Below the pieces are notes generated by a model. That model was not told the origin of the DNA, ran no database searches, and worked only from the letters and a program-made list of their open reading frames with translations. A stretch of DNA of 64,000 nt, taken from assembly GCA_903842345.1 (NCBI GenBank), contig CAIMLR010000049.1:1-64000 (forward strand). The letters are read 5' to 3'. The position numbers were made by a program, and so were the translations under genes. Source of the stretch: an uncultured Myxococcales bacterium. GTDB taxonomy: Bacteria > Myxococcota_A > UBA9042. Every line of letters starts with the position of its first letter. Position 1 is the stretch's first letter. Below, one piece after another: positions 36,963-45,669 of the stretch.

Positions 36963-36991
36963 TTGCGACAGGCCCGTGCAGACCTTATGCT
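36963..36991 (+). promoter_or_regulatory. Candidate promoter of the metallophosphoesterase operon
   Basis: TTGCGA (36963-36968), a 17-base spacer and TATGCT (36986-36991). Transcription would start near 36998, 26 bases before the ATG at 37024. The same -10 sequence occurs at 62712-62717. Confidence 0.45.
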
Positions 36992-37023
36992 GGCCCACCG
37001 GCTCTTGACGCCGTTGGGTCAGC

Positions 37024-38499
37024 ATGGTCAGCACTTTTTCGCCTTCCCGCCGCAGTCTCGCCGCGTGCCTCCGCCGTTCCGGGCTCTTGCTCCTCGCCGG
37101 CGGCTTGACGCTTCTCGCCGCCTGCTCCCAGGACGAGGCGGCCAGCGCCGCGGCAGTCGACTCCGGCGAATCGGCCGGCACGGACGCCGTCCTCACCACG
37201 CCGGGCTGGACCTGCGTGCCGTGCGTGCAGCGCGCCGACTGTGGCACGAGCTGGTGCGTGCAGTTTGCCGCCGACACCTACTGCGCGGTCGATTGCACCA
37301 ACAGCCCGTGCGGCGACGGCTTGACGTGCAAGCTCCTCACCACGGAATCCGGGGAATCCGTCAAGGCGTGCGTCCCAGCCGTTGAGACGTGCAGTGCGAG
37401 CGGCGATCCCGCCGACGCCATCGCGACGAACAGCTGCCCCTACGATCCGCCCGGCACAGCGAGCTGCTGCACCGGCTGCGGCGCATCCGGCACCTGCGAC
37501 CCCAACGGCTGCTTCAATGGCTGGTTCTGCAACCGCGACGCGTGCAAGTGCGTTGCGTCCCCGCCTGCGGGCGCCTGCGCAGGTGCTGATGGCTTCACCG
37601 CGCCGGACATTGCCGATCAGGATGAAGGTCCCGCCGACATCCAGATGCTCGACATCGCGCCGGGCGCCCTGGGACCGGCCGGAGGGGAAGTGCCGGAGCT
37701 GTACTTCGCCATCGTGGGCGATACGCGTCCGGCGCTGATCGAGGACACCAAGGCGTACCCTTCCGCCATCGCCAAGAAGATTTGGCAGGGCGTGCAGGGC
37801 GCGGCGCCGCCGTTCACCGTGACGACGGGCGACTACATGTTCGCGACGGCGTGGGGCAGTCAGGCTGCGCCGCAACTGGATTTGTATCTGGCGGCGGCGG
37901 CGCAATACACGGGCCTGCGACTGCCGGCGCTGGGCAACCACGAGTGCACCGGGTCGACGACGTCCAACTGCGGCAGCAACGGCAAGGACGGATTGACCAA
38001 GAACTACACGGCGTACCTGACCAAGATGCTGGAGCCGCTGGGCTTTGATCACCCGTGGTACGCCTTCCACGTGCACGCGCCGGACAACAGCTGGACGGCC
38101 AAGTTCGTGTTTGTCGCGGCCAACGCGTGGGACACGGAGCAGGCGACATGGCTGGACAGCGAGATGGCGGTGCCGACGACGTACACGTTTGTGGTTCGCC
38201 ATGAGCCGGTTGCGGCCAACACAGCCCCGGGCGTGAAGCCGAGTGAGGCGATTATCAAGAAATATCCCGTCACGCTGCGGCTTGTGGGCCACACGCACAC
38301 GTACGCGTACAAGCCCGACACGCGCGAGGTTGTGGTCGGCAATGGCGGCGCGCCGCTTTCCGGCAACGTCAATTACGGCTATGTCCTCGTCAAGCGTCGC
38401 CCGGATGGCGCGATTGAGTTCCACGCGATCGACTATTCGACCGGCAACGATTTCACTCCTCCTTTTGCGATCAAGGCCGATGGCTCGCCAACTCCCTAA
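37024..38499 (+). CDS. Metallophosphoesterase lipoprotein
   Basis: This 491-residue protein has the lipobox LLAAC (Cys34). A Cys-rich region (about 62-187) includes CVPCVQRADCGTSWCVQF and a CCTGCGASGTC cluster. A calcineurin-like phosphoesterase domain follows. Metal and catalytic motifs are present: GDTRP (232-236), TTGDYMF (268-274), GNHEC (304-308), VRHEP (391-395) and GHTHTY (422-427). The first motif is GDTR rather than GDxH, as in some secreted purple-acid-type and alkaline-phosphatase-like members. The substrate is unknown. It overlaps the next gene by 20 bases, so the two are coupled. Confidence 0.88.
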   Translation: MVSTFSPSRRSLAACLRRSGLLLLAGGLTLLAACSQDEAASAAAVDSGESAGTDAVLTTPGWTCVPCVQRADCGTSWCVQFAADTYCAVDCTNSPCGDGLTCKLLTTESGESVKACVPAVETCSASGDPADAIATNSCPYDPPGTASCCTGCGASGTCDPNGCFNGWFCNRDACKCVASPPAGACAGADGFTAPDIADQDEGPADIQMLDIAPGALGPAGGEVPELYFAIVGDTRPALIEDTKAYPSAIAKKIWQGVQGAAPPFTVTTGDYMFATAWGSQAAPQLDLYLAAAAQYTGLRLPALGNHECTGSTTSNCGSNGKDGLTKNYTAYLTKMLEPLGFDHPWYAFHVHAPDNSWTAKFVFVAANAWDTEQATWLDSEMAVPTTYTFVVRHEPVAANTAPGVKPSEAIIKKYPVTLRLVGHTHTYAYKPDTREVVVGNGGAPLSGNVNYGYVLVKRRPDGAIEFHAIDYSTGNDFTPPFAIKADGSPTP

Positions 38500-39187
38500 A
38501 TACCTGACGGCTTCCTTGCTTGTGGTCGGTGCGCTGGCGCCCGGTTGCCGCCGTCCGCCCAAGCCGACGGTGGCGCCCGTGCCGCAACCCGTGCTCGCCG
38601 CCCCGCGTGCGCCCGCCGCTCCGCCGGAATTGCCGCTGTTCGCGCCGCGCGTGCTGGCGCCGTTGGCGGTCGATGGCGAGCTCGCTGAGACGGTCTGGCG
38701 CGACGCCGCGCATTCAGGCGGATTTGCCGATGAGACGACCGGCAAGCTCGGCGTGCCGCACTCGGAACTGCGCATTGCCAACGATGGCCAGCGCGTGCTG
38801 CTGGGGCTCTACGCCGCCGACGAGGACATCGTCGCCTACGCCACAAAGGGCGCGCCATTTGACGCGCGGGACGACACGTTTGTGGTGCAGTTTGAGCGCG
38901 CCGGGAGCAACGCGGGTTATCAGCTTGAAGTCACGGCCAATGGCACGGTGCGGGAATCGCCAGCGGATCCCGCAGCGGTCGGGGCTGTGTGCGCCGTGGA
39001 AATGGACGGAACGTTGAACGTGCCGGCTGACGATGACGAAGAATGGGTCGCCGAGTGCATCATCCCGTTTGCCAGCATGCACGCGACCATCGGCGACACG
39101 TTGCTGGTGACCGCCCGGCGCTGCGACACGCCCAAGGGCGCCACGCGCCGCTGCGGGACGTGGCAACGGCGCGTGCAACTTCAGTAG
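38480..39187 (+). CDS. CBM9-like ligand-binding lipoprotein
   Basis: This 235-residue protein has the lipobox ALAPGC (Cys23) and a Pro/Ala-rich linker, then a CBM9-like beta-sandwich: LAVDGELAETVWRDAAH, HSELRIANDGQRVLLGLYAAD, DDTFVVQFE, YQLEVTANGTV and WVAECIIPF. CBM9-like domains bind carbohydrate chain ends or act as accessory modules. It starts within the phosphoesterase gene (20-base overlap, AAGG upstream). Its stop is two bases from the convergent tryptophanase gene. The ligand is unknown. Confidence 0.8.
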   Translation: MARQLPKYLTASLLVVGALAPGCRRPPKPTVAPVPQPVLAAPRAPAAPPELPLFAPRVLAPLAVDGELAETVWRDAAHSGGFADETTGKLGVPHSELRIANDGQRVLLGLYAADEDIVAYATKGAPFDARDDTFVVQFERAGSNAGYQLEVTANGTVRESPADPAAVGAVCAVEMDGTLNVPADDDEEWVAECIIPFASMHATIGDTLLVTARRCDTPKGATRRCGTWQRRVQLQ

Positions 39188-39189
39188 GT

Positions 39190-40575
39190 TCAGACGATCG
39201 GCTCCATCTTGGCGGTGAACGCCCGGAGGACCGGCCGCTGTTCAACGATGCGATAGCCCGGGAGACGCGCGCGCTGGGCCCACACGTTGGTCACCACTTC
39301 CACGAGATAGTCCATGTGGCTCTGCGTGTACGTCCGCCGCGGGAACGTCAGGCGCACCAGCTCCAGCGCCGCGAGTTCCTCCGGCTGGCCATCGGTCGCC
39401 GCCTTGCCAAACATCAGCGAGCCCACTTCCACGCCGCGCACGCCGCCTTCCAGATACAGCGCGTTCACGAGCGCGACGCCCGGAAACTGGTTGCGCGGCA
39501 GGTGCGGGGCAAAAGCGCCCGCGTCGAGGTAGACCGCGTGGCCACCGGGCGGCCGCATCATCGGCACACCCAGCTGGTCCAGCCGGTCAAAGACGTAGCG
39601 CACCGACGCGTGGCGGTAGTGCAGGTAATCCTCGTCCAGCACTTCCTGCAGCCCTTGCGCAAGCGCCTCCAAATCGCGACCTGCCAGCCCGCCGTAGGTT
39701 GGAAACCCTTCCGTCAGGATGAGCCGCGTGCGGCAGAGCTCCGCCAGCGCGTCGTTGTTGATGCCCAGCAGCCCGCCGATGTTCACAAGCCCGTCTTTCT
39801 TGGCCGAGAGCGTAAAACCGTCCGCCAACCGGAACGTCTCGTGGGCGATTTCCGTCGCGGTCCGATCCTGTTGCCCCGGTTCGCGCATCTTGATGAGCCA
39901 GCTGTTTTCGGCGAAGCGCGCGGCGTCCAGGAACATCGGCACGTGGAATTCGTCGCACAACGCGCGCACGCCGTGCAGGTTGGCAAGGCTGACCGGCTGC
40001 CCGCCGCCGCGGTTGTTGGTGATCGTGACCATCACGCACGGCACGTTGCTGCCTTCCCGCACCAACACCTCGCGCAGCTTGGCCAGATCCAGATCGCCCT
40101 TGAACGGCAGATCCGCCTGCGGGTCCATCGCCTCCTCGTGCAGCAGGTCGACCGCGACGCCGCCGAGGAATTCCACGTTGGCGCGCGTCGTATCAAAATG
40201 CGCGTTGGCCGGCACGACGTTGCCGGGCTTGAGCAGCGCGGAGAACAGGATGTGTTCGGCGGCGCGGCCTTGGTGGGTCGGAATCACGTTGCGGATGCCG
40301 GTCAGCTCGCGCACCACCGCCTCCAGCCGGTAGAACGACCGCGATCCGGCGTAGGACTCGTCGCCAATCATGATCGCCGCCCACTGCGCCGCGGACATCG
40401 CGCCCGTGCCGGAATCGGTCAGGAGGTCAATGAGCACCTCGTCGGCATGCAGCGCAAACGGGTTGTACGCCGCGCGGCGCAGCGCCACTTCGCGTTCAGC
40501 GGCAGTTGTGATGCCCAGCGGCTCCACGGCGCGGATGCGAAACGGCTCGATAATTGTACGGTGCGTGTGTTCCAC
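39190..40575 (-). CDS. tnaA: Tryptophanase-like beta-eliminating lyase
   Basis: This PLP enzyme is expected to cleave L-tryptophan to indole, pyruvate and ammonia. The 461-residue protein aligns closely with tryptophanase: PFRIRAVEPL, NPFALHADEVLIDLLTDSGT, FDTTRANVEF, SARFAEN-like DAARFAEN and the PLP-lysine motif LSAKKDGLV (Lys260), then EGFPTYGG. The V-E-V at 382-384 corresponds to the tryptophanase V-E-I and not to tyrosine phenol-lyase M-E-R, so indole-lyase is favoured. However, the C-terminal LRxFTAK site has Ala452, where tryptophanase has His463 and phenol-lyase has Phe. The GTG at 40575 is taken as start. It is a poor start, and a longer form is possible. No tnaC leader is seen. Confidence 0.85.
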   Translation of the reverse strand: MEHTHRTIIEPFRIRAVEPLGITTAAEREVALRRAAYNPFALHADEVLIDLLTDSGTGAMSAAQWAAIMIGDESYAGSRSFYRLEAVVRELTGIRNVIPTHQGRAAEHILFSALLKPGNVVPANAHFDTTRANVEFLGGVAVDLLHEEAMDPQADLPFKGDLDLAKLREVLVREGSNVPCVMVTITNNRGGGQPVSLANLHGVRALCDEFHVPMFLDAARFAENSWLIKMREPGQQDRTATEIAHETFRLADGFTLSAKKDGLVNIGGLLGINNDALAELCRTRLILTEGFPTYGGLAGRDLEALAQGLQEVLDEDYLHYRHASVRYVFDRLDQLGVPMMRPPGGHAVYLDAGAFAPHLPRNQFPGVALVNALYLEGGVRGVEVGSLMFGKAATDGQPEELAALELVRLTFPRRTYTQSHMDYLVEVVTNVWAQRARLPGYRIVEQRPVLRAFTAKMEPIV

Positions 40576-40685
40576 AGGAGTCCCCGAGGCCAGGAGCGGC
40601 CGCGGCGGAGTGTAGCCGGTTTGCCGGAGCAGGAGAGGGCGCAACCGGAGCTTCTGTCACGGCATTGTCGCCGCCTGCAGCGCGA

Positions 40686-43600
40686 TCAGCCGGCCCAGCG
40701 CCGCCAGGCCATGTCGTGCAATTCGGCGTGAAAGCCGAGCGCGCTCAGGACGCCGCGGTAGCTGGAGCGCGCGGCGTTTTCGTCGCCGACGCGTTCAATG
40801 ACCCAGCCGTGGCTGCCGCTTTGCGTCCGCGCAGTGCGGGCGAGGAAGACGGCGAGGCATGCGGCGAGGCGGCTGTCGTCGGCCGGCACCAATGGCTCCA
40901 GCAACGAGCCGCCGCGCCGGACGGTCGCGACCAGCGTTTCCCCGTGCCACAGCAGGTGCGTGCCCGCCAGCCGCGGTGGCAGCCACCCGCGCAAGCCCGC
41001 GAGATCCAGCCCGCACGCGGACGCCGGATCCTGCGCCGCGTGCCACATGACGCGCGCCTCGGTCGCCGTCCGCAGGCGCTCCACTGCGCGTGGCGAGGCC
41101 ATCTGCAACCCGTTCACGCCCGCGACAAAGTGGCCCGCGACGAGTTCCCCCGCCAATTCCAGCGCCCGCATGGTCGGCAGGAGCCGCTGCCACGTCATCG
41201 GCGCCACTTCATGGGCCAGCGCCTCGCGAAACAGGATGCCGTGGCGATCCGCCAGTTGCAGCACCCGCTCCTTGTTGCGCTCCGCCTCATCCAGCGCGTC
41301 GACCACCGGCGTCACGACGAGCGCCTGCCACGCCCCCGGATGCAGCCGCCCCTCGCTCATCGCGCGACCCACCCGGCGCGACCGCGGCGGATCGGCCGGT
41401 GGCGCAAAATCCGTGCGGAGCCCCTGCCGCAGCGCCTGCACGCTGTCGTTTGTCACCGCCCCCTGGAACGCCAGCAGCCACAGCTCCCGCGCGACGTCCG
41501 CCAGTTGCCGATTGTGCCGCTGCGCCAGCGCCGCCACGTCGTAGCGGGCAAACGGGTCAGGCAGCAGGGTCTGCGGCGCGATCGGCGCGTCGTGGAACAG
41601 TTCCAGCGCCTGCCGCGGCAGGAAAGCGACTTTGGGACCCGCGCTGCCGAGCCACAGCAGGTCGGTCTGGTCCATCAACGCGTCCAGCCACGCGGGCTGA
41701 TAGTCGGTCACGCGCGCCGGGAGGATGTCCGTTTCCCACAGCGCCACGGCGCTCGGCAAACCATAGAGGGGCCGCAGCGCCTGTTCAACCGCCTCAGGCC
41801 CCGCGGTGTCGCCTTCCGCGCCCACGCCTTGCCAGTGTGCCCGCCAAGCCGGCCAGCGCGTCAGCGGCATCGGTTCCAGCCGCGGGCGCTGCGCCGCCCG
41901 GGTCAGGCGCAGCAGCCGCTCCATGTGCTCCGGCAGTAGCCAGAGCGGCGCGTCGTCGTCGCGGCACACCGGCCGGAGCAGCGCATTCATCTGCACGCGC
42001 GCCGGCTCCAGCGCCGCGGCCACCCGTTCAGGCGCGATCCTCAACAGGTCCGCCAGATCCTGCTGCGCCATCGGGCCGTGCTGGGCCAGCAAATCCAGCA
42101 GCAGCAGCTCCAGCGCGCGCGCATCGGCAAGCGCAGCCTGCAGCATCGCCAGCCGATCGCGCCGCGCCACGCCACCGGCAAAAGCGACCGCTTCGCCTGC
42201 CAGATCCACCGGCCAGTCGCCGCCTTCCAGTTGCGCCGCCCGGTGGAGCGCCGCCCACGCCGCATCCGGCACCAGCACATGGTCGTACAGCCACGCGCGG
42301 ACGTCCGCCAGCTCAGTCGGCGCCCAGCCTGGCAGCGTCCGCATCAGGCGACCGCGCAGGGCGTCAAGCACCGCGACCGGCACGCGCAGCCCGCTATCCC
42401 GCGCCGCCGACTGCACCGCCCGCTCGCCCAACGGCACGCGCTGGCCCGGCGCATCGTCGTCGTACATCGCCGCGTTCACCTCTGCCCAGACCAGCCCTTG
42501 GGCCAGCGGCGACGGCTCGGCGGTCCGCACCACGTCCAGGGAGATGGCGCCGTCGTGCAGCAAATCGAGCTGCGCCGCCAGCGCCGGCAAGTCCATCCAC
42601 TCCGTCAGGCACGTCCGCCACACGTCGGCAATGAGCGGAAAATCCGCCAGCTCACCGACCATTTCCAGCATCTGCTTGGCGCGCTGGCGGGTCAGCCACA
42701 GCGGAATCCGCTTGTTTGGCCGCCGCGGCAACAGCAGCGATCGCCCCGCCGCTTCGCGAAAACGCGCGCCAAAGAGACCGGTCTTGCCCAAGGACAGCCG
42801 CAGGAGCGGCTCGATGCGATCGCTTGTCACGCGCCGCAGCAGGTCCACAACGCCGTCAATCGGGCAGGGGGCAGCGATACCCAGGCAGAAATCCGTCGTC
42901 GTCACCACCCACGCTTCACCGCGATCCAGCTGCGCCGCCGCCTGCAGGGCCAGCGCCCACGGCCGCAGCGCCATCCCGCCCCACGGCGCGTGGACGATGA
43001 TTTGCAGGTTCTGGCCCACCGCGCCGTCCTCCCGCGCGGTCCGCGACGGACAGACCTCCACAACCAGCCGCCCGGCGTGCGGCAAGCCCCGCGTCGCCCG
43101 CGCTTGCCGGGTCACCAGATCGCGCAACCGCGCCTGCGCCGCCGCGTCCAGCTGCGGAAGGTCCACGGGATGGTGCCGCTCGCGGTCCAACTGCTGCAGC
43201 AGCACAGCGATCTCGTGGGCCAGCGCCGCGGGCATCGCCTCTTCCTCTGAGCGCCAGAAAGGCGCCATCGGCCGACTGCCACGTCCCGGCGAGACCTCCA
43301 CCGCATCGTCCAGGATCTGCTCGATGCGCCACGACTGCGCGCCAATGGAGAACTCGTCGCCGACGCGCCGCTCCCACACGAACTCCTCGTCCAGCTCGCC
43401 GAGCTTGGCGCCGCTGCCGCTGATCCGCGCCGTGAAGTAGCCGCGGTCCGGGATGACGCCGCCCGATTCCGCCAGAAGCCGCCGGATGCCGGCGCGGGCC
43501 AGCACATTGCCCTGCGCGTCCACGTCCAGCCGCGGCAGCAACGCCGGGAGGCGCACGTCGCCATATGCCCCGCGCAGCATCGCGAGCACGTTGTCGAAGT

Positions 43601-44930
43601 CGCTGCGCGCCAGCTCGTGGTAGGCGTCGATCCGCCGCACAAAATCGTAGAGCGCGTCCGGCTGGCGCGGCTCCGTCAGGCAAAGGCCGATCAGCAGCTG
43701 CGGGAGCACGTCCAGCGGCGCCTCGATCGGCACGATCGCCTCGGTCTTGCCGCCCTGGACAAGCGGCACCAGCGCGGCGGCCACGAGCGCATCGACGGCG
43801 TGCAGCGGCACCAGCGTGCCGTGGCTTGTTGCGCCCACGTGATGGCCCGCGCGGCCGACCCGCTGGATCGCGGACGCGATGGAACGCGGTGCGCCCAGGA
43901 GCACGACTTCATCCAGATCGCCGATGTCGATGCCCAATTCCAGCGACGACGTCGCGACAACCGCCCGCAGTTCGCCGCGCGCCAGCCGATGCTCCACGCT
44001 GCGGCGAATTTCCTTGGACAGCGAGCCGTGATGCGCCGCGACCCACGGCTCCGCGTCATCGGCAACCAGCAGCCGCGCCAGGCGCTCGGCGCTCCGCCGG
44101 CTGGCGGTAAAGAACAGCGTGCTCTTGTGCTGCCAGGCGATCTCCCGGCACGCGCGCACCACCGCCGGCCACGCACCGTCCTCCTGCTCGCCCTCGGGCG
44201 CCAGCCACGCGGGATCGCGCACTTGCAGCTGGAGCGTCTTTTGCGCCGGCGGAGCGACCAACGTCACCGGCCGCGGCCTGCCATCAGGCTGCCAACCGCC
44301 GACGAAGCGGCCAATCCGCTCCAGCGGGCGCACCGTCGCCGACAGCGCCACGCGTTGCGGTTCATGAGCCAAATCCGCGAGCTGCTCGACGCCCGCCATC
44401 AGCAGCGTGCCGCGCCGACTTTGTGCCACGTCGTGCACTTCATCCAGCACGATCAGCCGCACGTGCGCCAGCATCTCGCGACCGCGCCCGGACAGCAGCA
44501 GCAACTGCAGGCTCTCCGGCGTCGTGGCCAGGATCTCCGGCGGCCGCCGCAGCATCCGTTGGCGCTCCAGCTGCGTCGTGTCGCCGGTGCGCAACTGCAC
44601 GCGGATGTCCGGCACCAGCCGCTCGGCGGCCCGCAGGCGCGCGGTGAGGGCTTCCAGCGGCGTCTGCAAGTTGCGCTGGATGTCAGCAGCCAGCGCTTTG
44701 AGCGGGGAAATGTACAGCACGCTCAGCTGGCCCGCCGGCCACGCGCCCGTCAGCAGTTGCTGCATCGGCCAGAAGAACGCCGCCAGTGTTTTGCCGCTGC
44801 CCGTCGGCGCGGTGGCGAGCACGTGCTGGCCTTGCGCCACCGCCGCCCAGGTCTGCGCCTGCACGGGCGTCGGCGCGCCGTAGCGCGTCTGGAACCAATC
44901 GGCGATCTCCGGGTCAAACTGCGCGCGCAC
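40686..44930 (-). CDS. lhr: Lhr-family DEAD/DEAH helicase
   Basis: Large 1414-residue SF2 helicase of the Lhr family. N-terminal core motifs are present: Walker A APTGSGKTLAAF (41-52), SPLKALAAD, LDEVHDVAQ, SATVRPLERIG and a helicase C domain with GRAGHHVGATSHGT. A long Lhr C-terminal region with winged-helix-like and Lhr-core domains follows. Bacterial Lhr and Lhr-type proteins act in DNA repair, and some remove uracil. The GTG at 44930 is chosen because GGAG lies seven bases upstream, 13 bases after the ABC ATPase stop. Longer ORF sequence to 45122 is shadow. Being last in the phc-like operon, its link to signalling is unclear. Confidence 0.92.
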   Translation of the reverse strand: MRAQFDPEIADWFQTRYGAPTPVQAQTWAAVAQGQHVLATAPTGSGKTLAAFFWPMQQLLTGAWPAGQLSVLYISPLKALAADIQRNLQTPLEALTARLRAAERLVPDIRVQLRTGDTTQLERQRMLRRPPEILATTPESLQLLLLSGRGREMLAHVRLIVLDEVHDVAQSRRGTLLMAGVEQLADLAHEPQRVALSATVRPLERIGRFVGGWQPDGRPRPVTLVAPPAQKTLQLQVRDPAWLAPEGEQEDGAWPAVVRACREIAWQHKSTLFFTASRRSAERLARLLVADDAEPWVAAHHGSLSKEIRRSVEHRLARGELRAVVATSSLELGIDIGDLDEVVLLGAPRSIASAIQRVGRAGHHVGATSHGTLVPLHAVDALVAAALVPLVQGGKTEAIVPIEAPLDVLPQLLIGLCLTEPRQPDALYDFVRRIDAYHELARSDFDNVLAMLRGAYGDVRLPALLPRLDVDAQGNVLARAGIRRLLAESGGVIPDRGYFTARISGSGAKLGELDEEFVWERRVGDEFSIGAQSWRIEQILDDAVEVSPGRGSRPMAPFWRSEEEAMPAALAHEIAVLLQQLDRERHHPVDLPQLDAAAQARLRDLVTRQARATRGLPHAGRLVVEVCPSRTAREDGAVGQNLQIIVHAPWGGMALRPWALALQAAAQLDRGEAWVVTTTDFCLGIAAPCPIDGVVDLLRRVTSDRIEPLLRLSLGKTGLFGARFREAAGRSLLLPRRPNKRIPLWLTRQRAKQMLEMVGELADFPLIADVWRTCLTEWMDLPALAAQLDLLHDGAISLDVVRTAEPSPLAQGLVWAEVNAAMYDDDAPGQRVPLGERAVQSAARDSGLRVPVAVLDALRGRLMRTLPGWAPTELADVRAWLYDHVLVPDAAWAALHRAAQLEGGDWPVDLAGEAVAFAGGVARRDRLAMLQAALADARALELLLLDLLAQHGPMAQQDLADLLRIAPERVAAALEPARVQMNALLRPVCRDDDAPLWLLPEHMERLLRLTRAAQRPRLEPMPLTRWPAWRAHWQGVGAEGDTAGPEAVEQALRPLYGLPSAVALWETDILPARVTDYQPAWLDALMDQTDLLWLGSAGPKVAFLPRQALELFHDAPIAPQTLLPDPFARYDVAALAQRHNRQLADVARELWLLAFQGAVTNDSVQALRQGLRTDFAPPADPPRSRRVGRAMSEGRLHPGAWQALVVTPVVDALDEAERNKERVLQLADRHGILFREALAHEVAPMTWQRLLPTMRALELAGELVAGHFVAGVNGLQMASPRAVERLRTATEARVMWHAAQDPASACGLDLAGLRGWLPPRLAGTHLLWHGETLVATVRRGGSLLEPLVPADDSRLAACLAVFLARTARTQSGSHGWVIERVGDENAARSSYRGVLSALGFHAELHDMAWRRWAG

Positions 44931-44943
44931 GGTTGGCTCCTTC

Positions 44944-45669
44944 TCAGCCCATTGCGCGAAGCACCGCGGCTTCAAACTGCCGCGCGTCGCCGTGAAATTC
45001 AGCCAGTTGTGCCGCGTCCAGATCCAGCGCCCAGCGGCCCTTGGCCAGCACCAGCGCGCGATCAGCCACCGCGAGCGTCGCCTCGGCCAGATGGCTCGCG
45101 AGCACCAGCGCCGTCCCGGCATCGCGGCTCGCCCGGATCAGCCCGCGCAAGGCCAGCGCGGAACGCACGTCCAGCCCCGCGTGCGGTTCATCGAGCAAGA
45201 TGAGCGGCGTCTGCGCCAGGAACGCCAGCATCAAAGCGACCTTGTGCGCCGTGCCGCCCGACAACGCCCGCACCGGCCGATTCAGCACGCCGTCAATGCG
45301 CAGCGCTTCGGCGAGCGTCTGCATCTGCGCGAGCGTCGCGTCAGGCGGCAGGCCGCGAAACGCCATCAGCGCCTGGACGTGTTCGTGGGGCGTCAGCAAC
45401 TGTGCGAGCGGCGGATGTTGCGCCACGTGGATGAGTTTTCGGGACGCCAACTCGGGTTGGCGCACCGCATCGACGTCGGCAATCCGCAGCGCGCCATCGG
45501 TCAGCGCCAGTTCACACGCCAAAGTCCGCAGCAGCGTGGACTTGCCGGCGCCGTTCTCGCCGAGCACCACCGTCACTTGGCCGGGCTGCAGCGCCAAATC
45601 AAGATTGGCCAGAACGGCTTGTTCGCCGTAGCGCTGGACCATGCCGGTCGCTTGCAGGATTGCGCTCAC
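44944..45669 (-). CDS. ABC transporter ATP-binding protein
   Basis: This 241-residue ATPase has Walker A GENGAGKST, Q-loop Q in VAQHPPLAQ, signature LSGGTAHKV, Walker B LILLDEPHAGLD and H-loop SH in LASHLAEA. It is a typical CcmA/ABC-2-type exporter ATPase. The GTG at 45669 overlaps the stop of the upstream permease gene (GTGA), so the two halves are translationally coupled. Longer ORF sequence is permease shadow. The permease supplies the membrane part. The substrate is unknown, but its placement in the phc-like operon makes signal export a possibility. Confidence 0.9.
   Translation of the reverse strand: MSAILQATGMVQRYGEQAVLANLDLALQPGQVTVVLGENGAGKSTLLRTLACELALTDGALRIADVDAVRQPELASRKLIHVAQHPPLAQLLTPHEHVQALMAFRGLPPDATLAQMQTLAEALRIDGVLNRPVRALSGGTAHKVALMLAFLAQTPLILLDEPHAGLDVRSALALRGLIRASRDAGTALVLASHLAEATLAVADRALVLAKGRWALDLDAAQLAEFHGDARQFEAAVLRAMG

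Noticed and set aside
39190-40575. Tyrosine phenol-lyase annotation
   Set aside because: The key M-E-R segment is V-E-V as in tryptophanase, and the Phe at the C-terminal site is absent.
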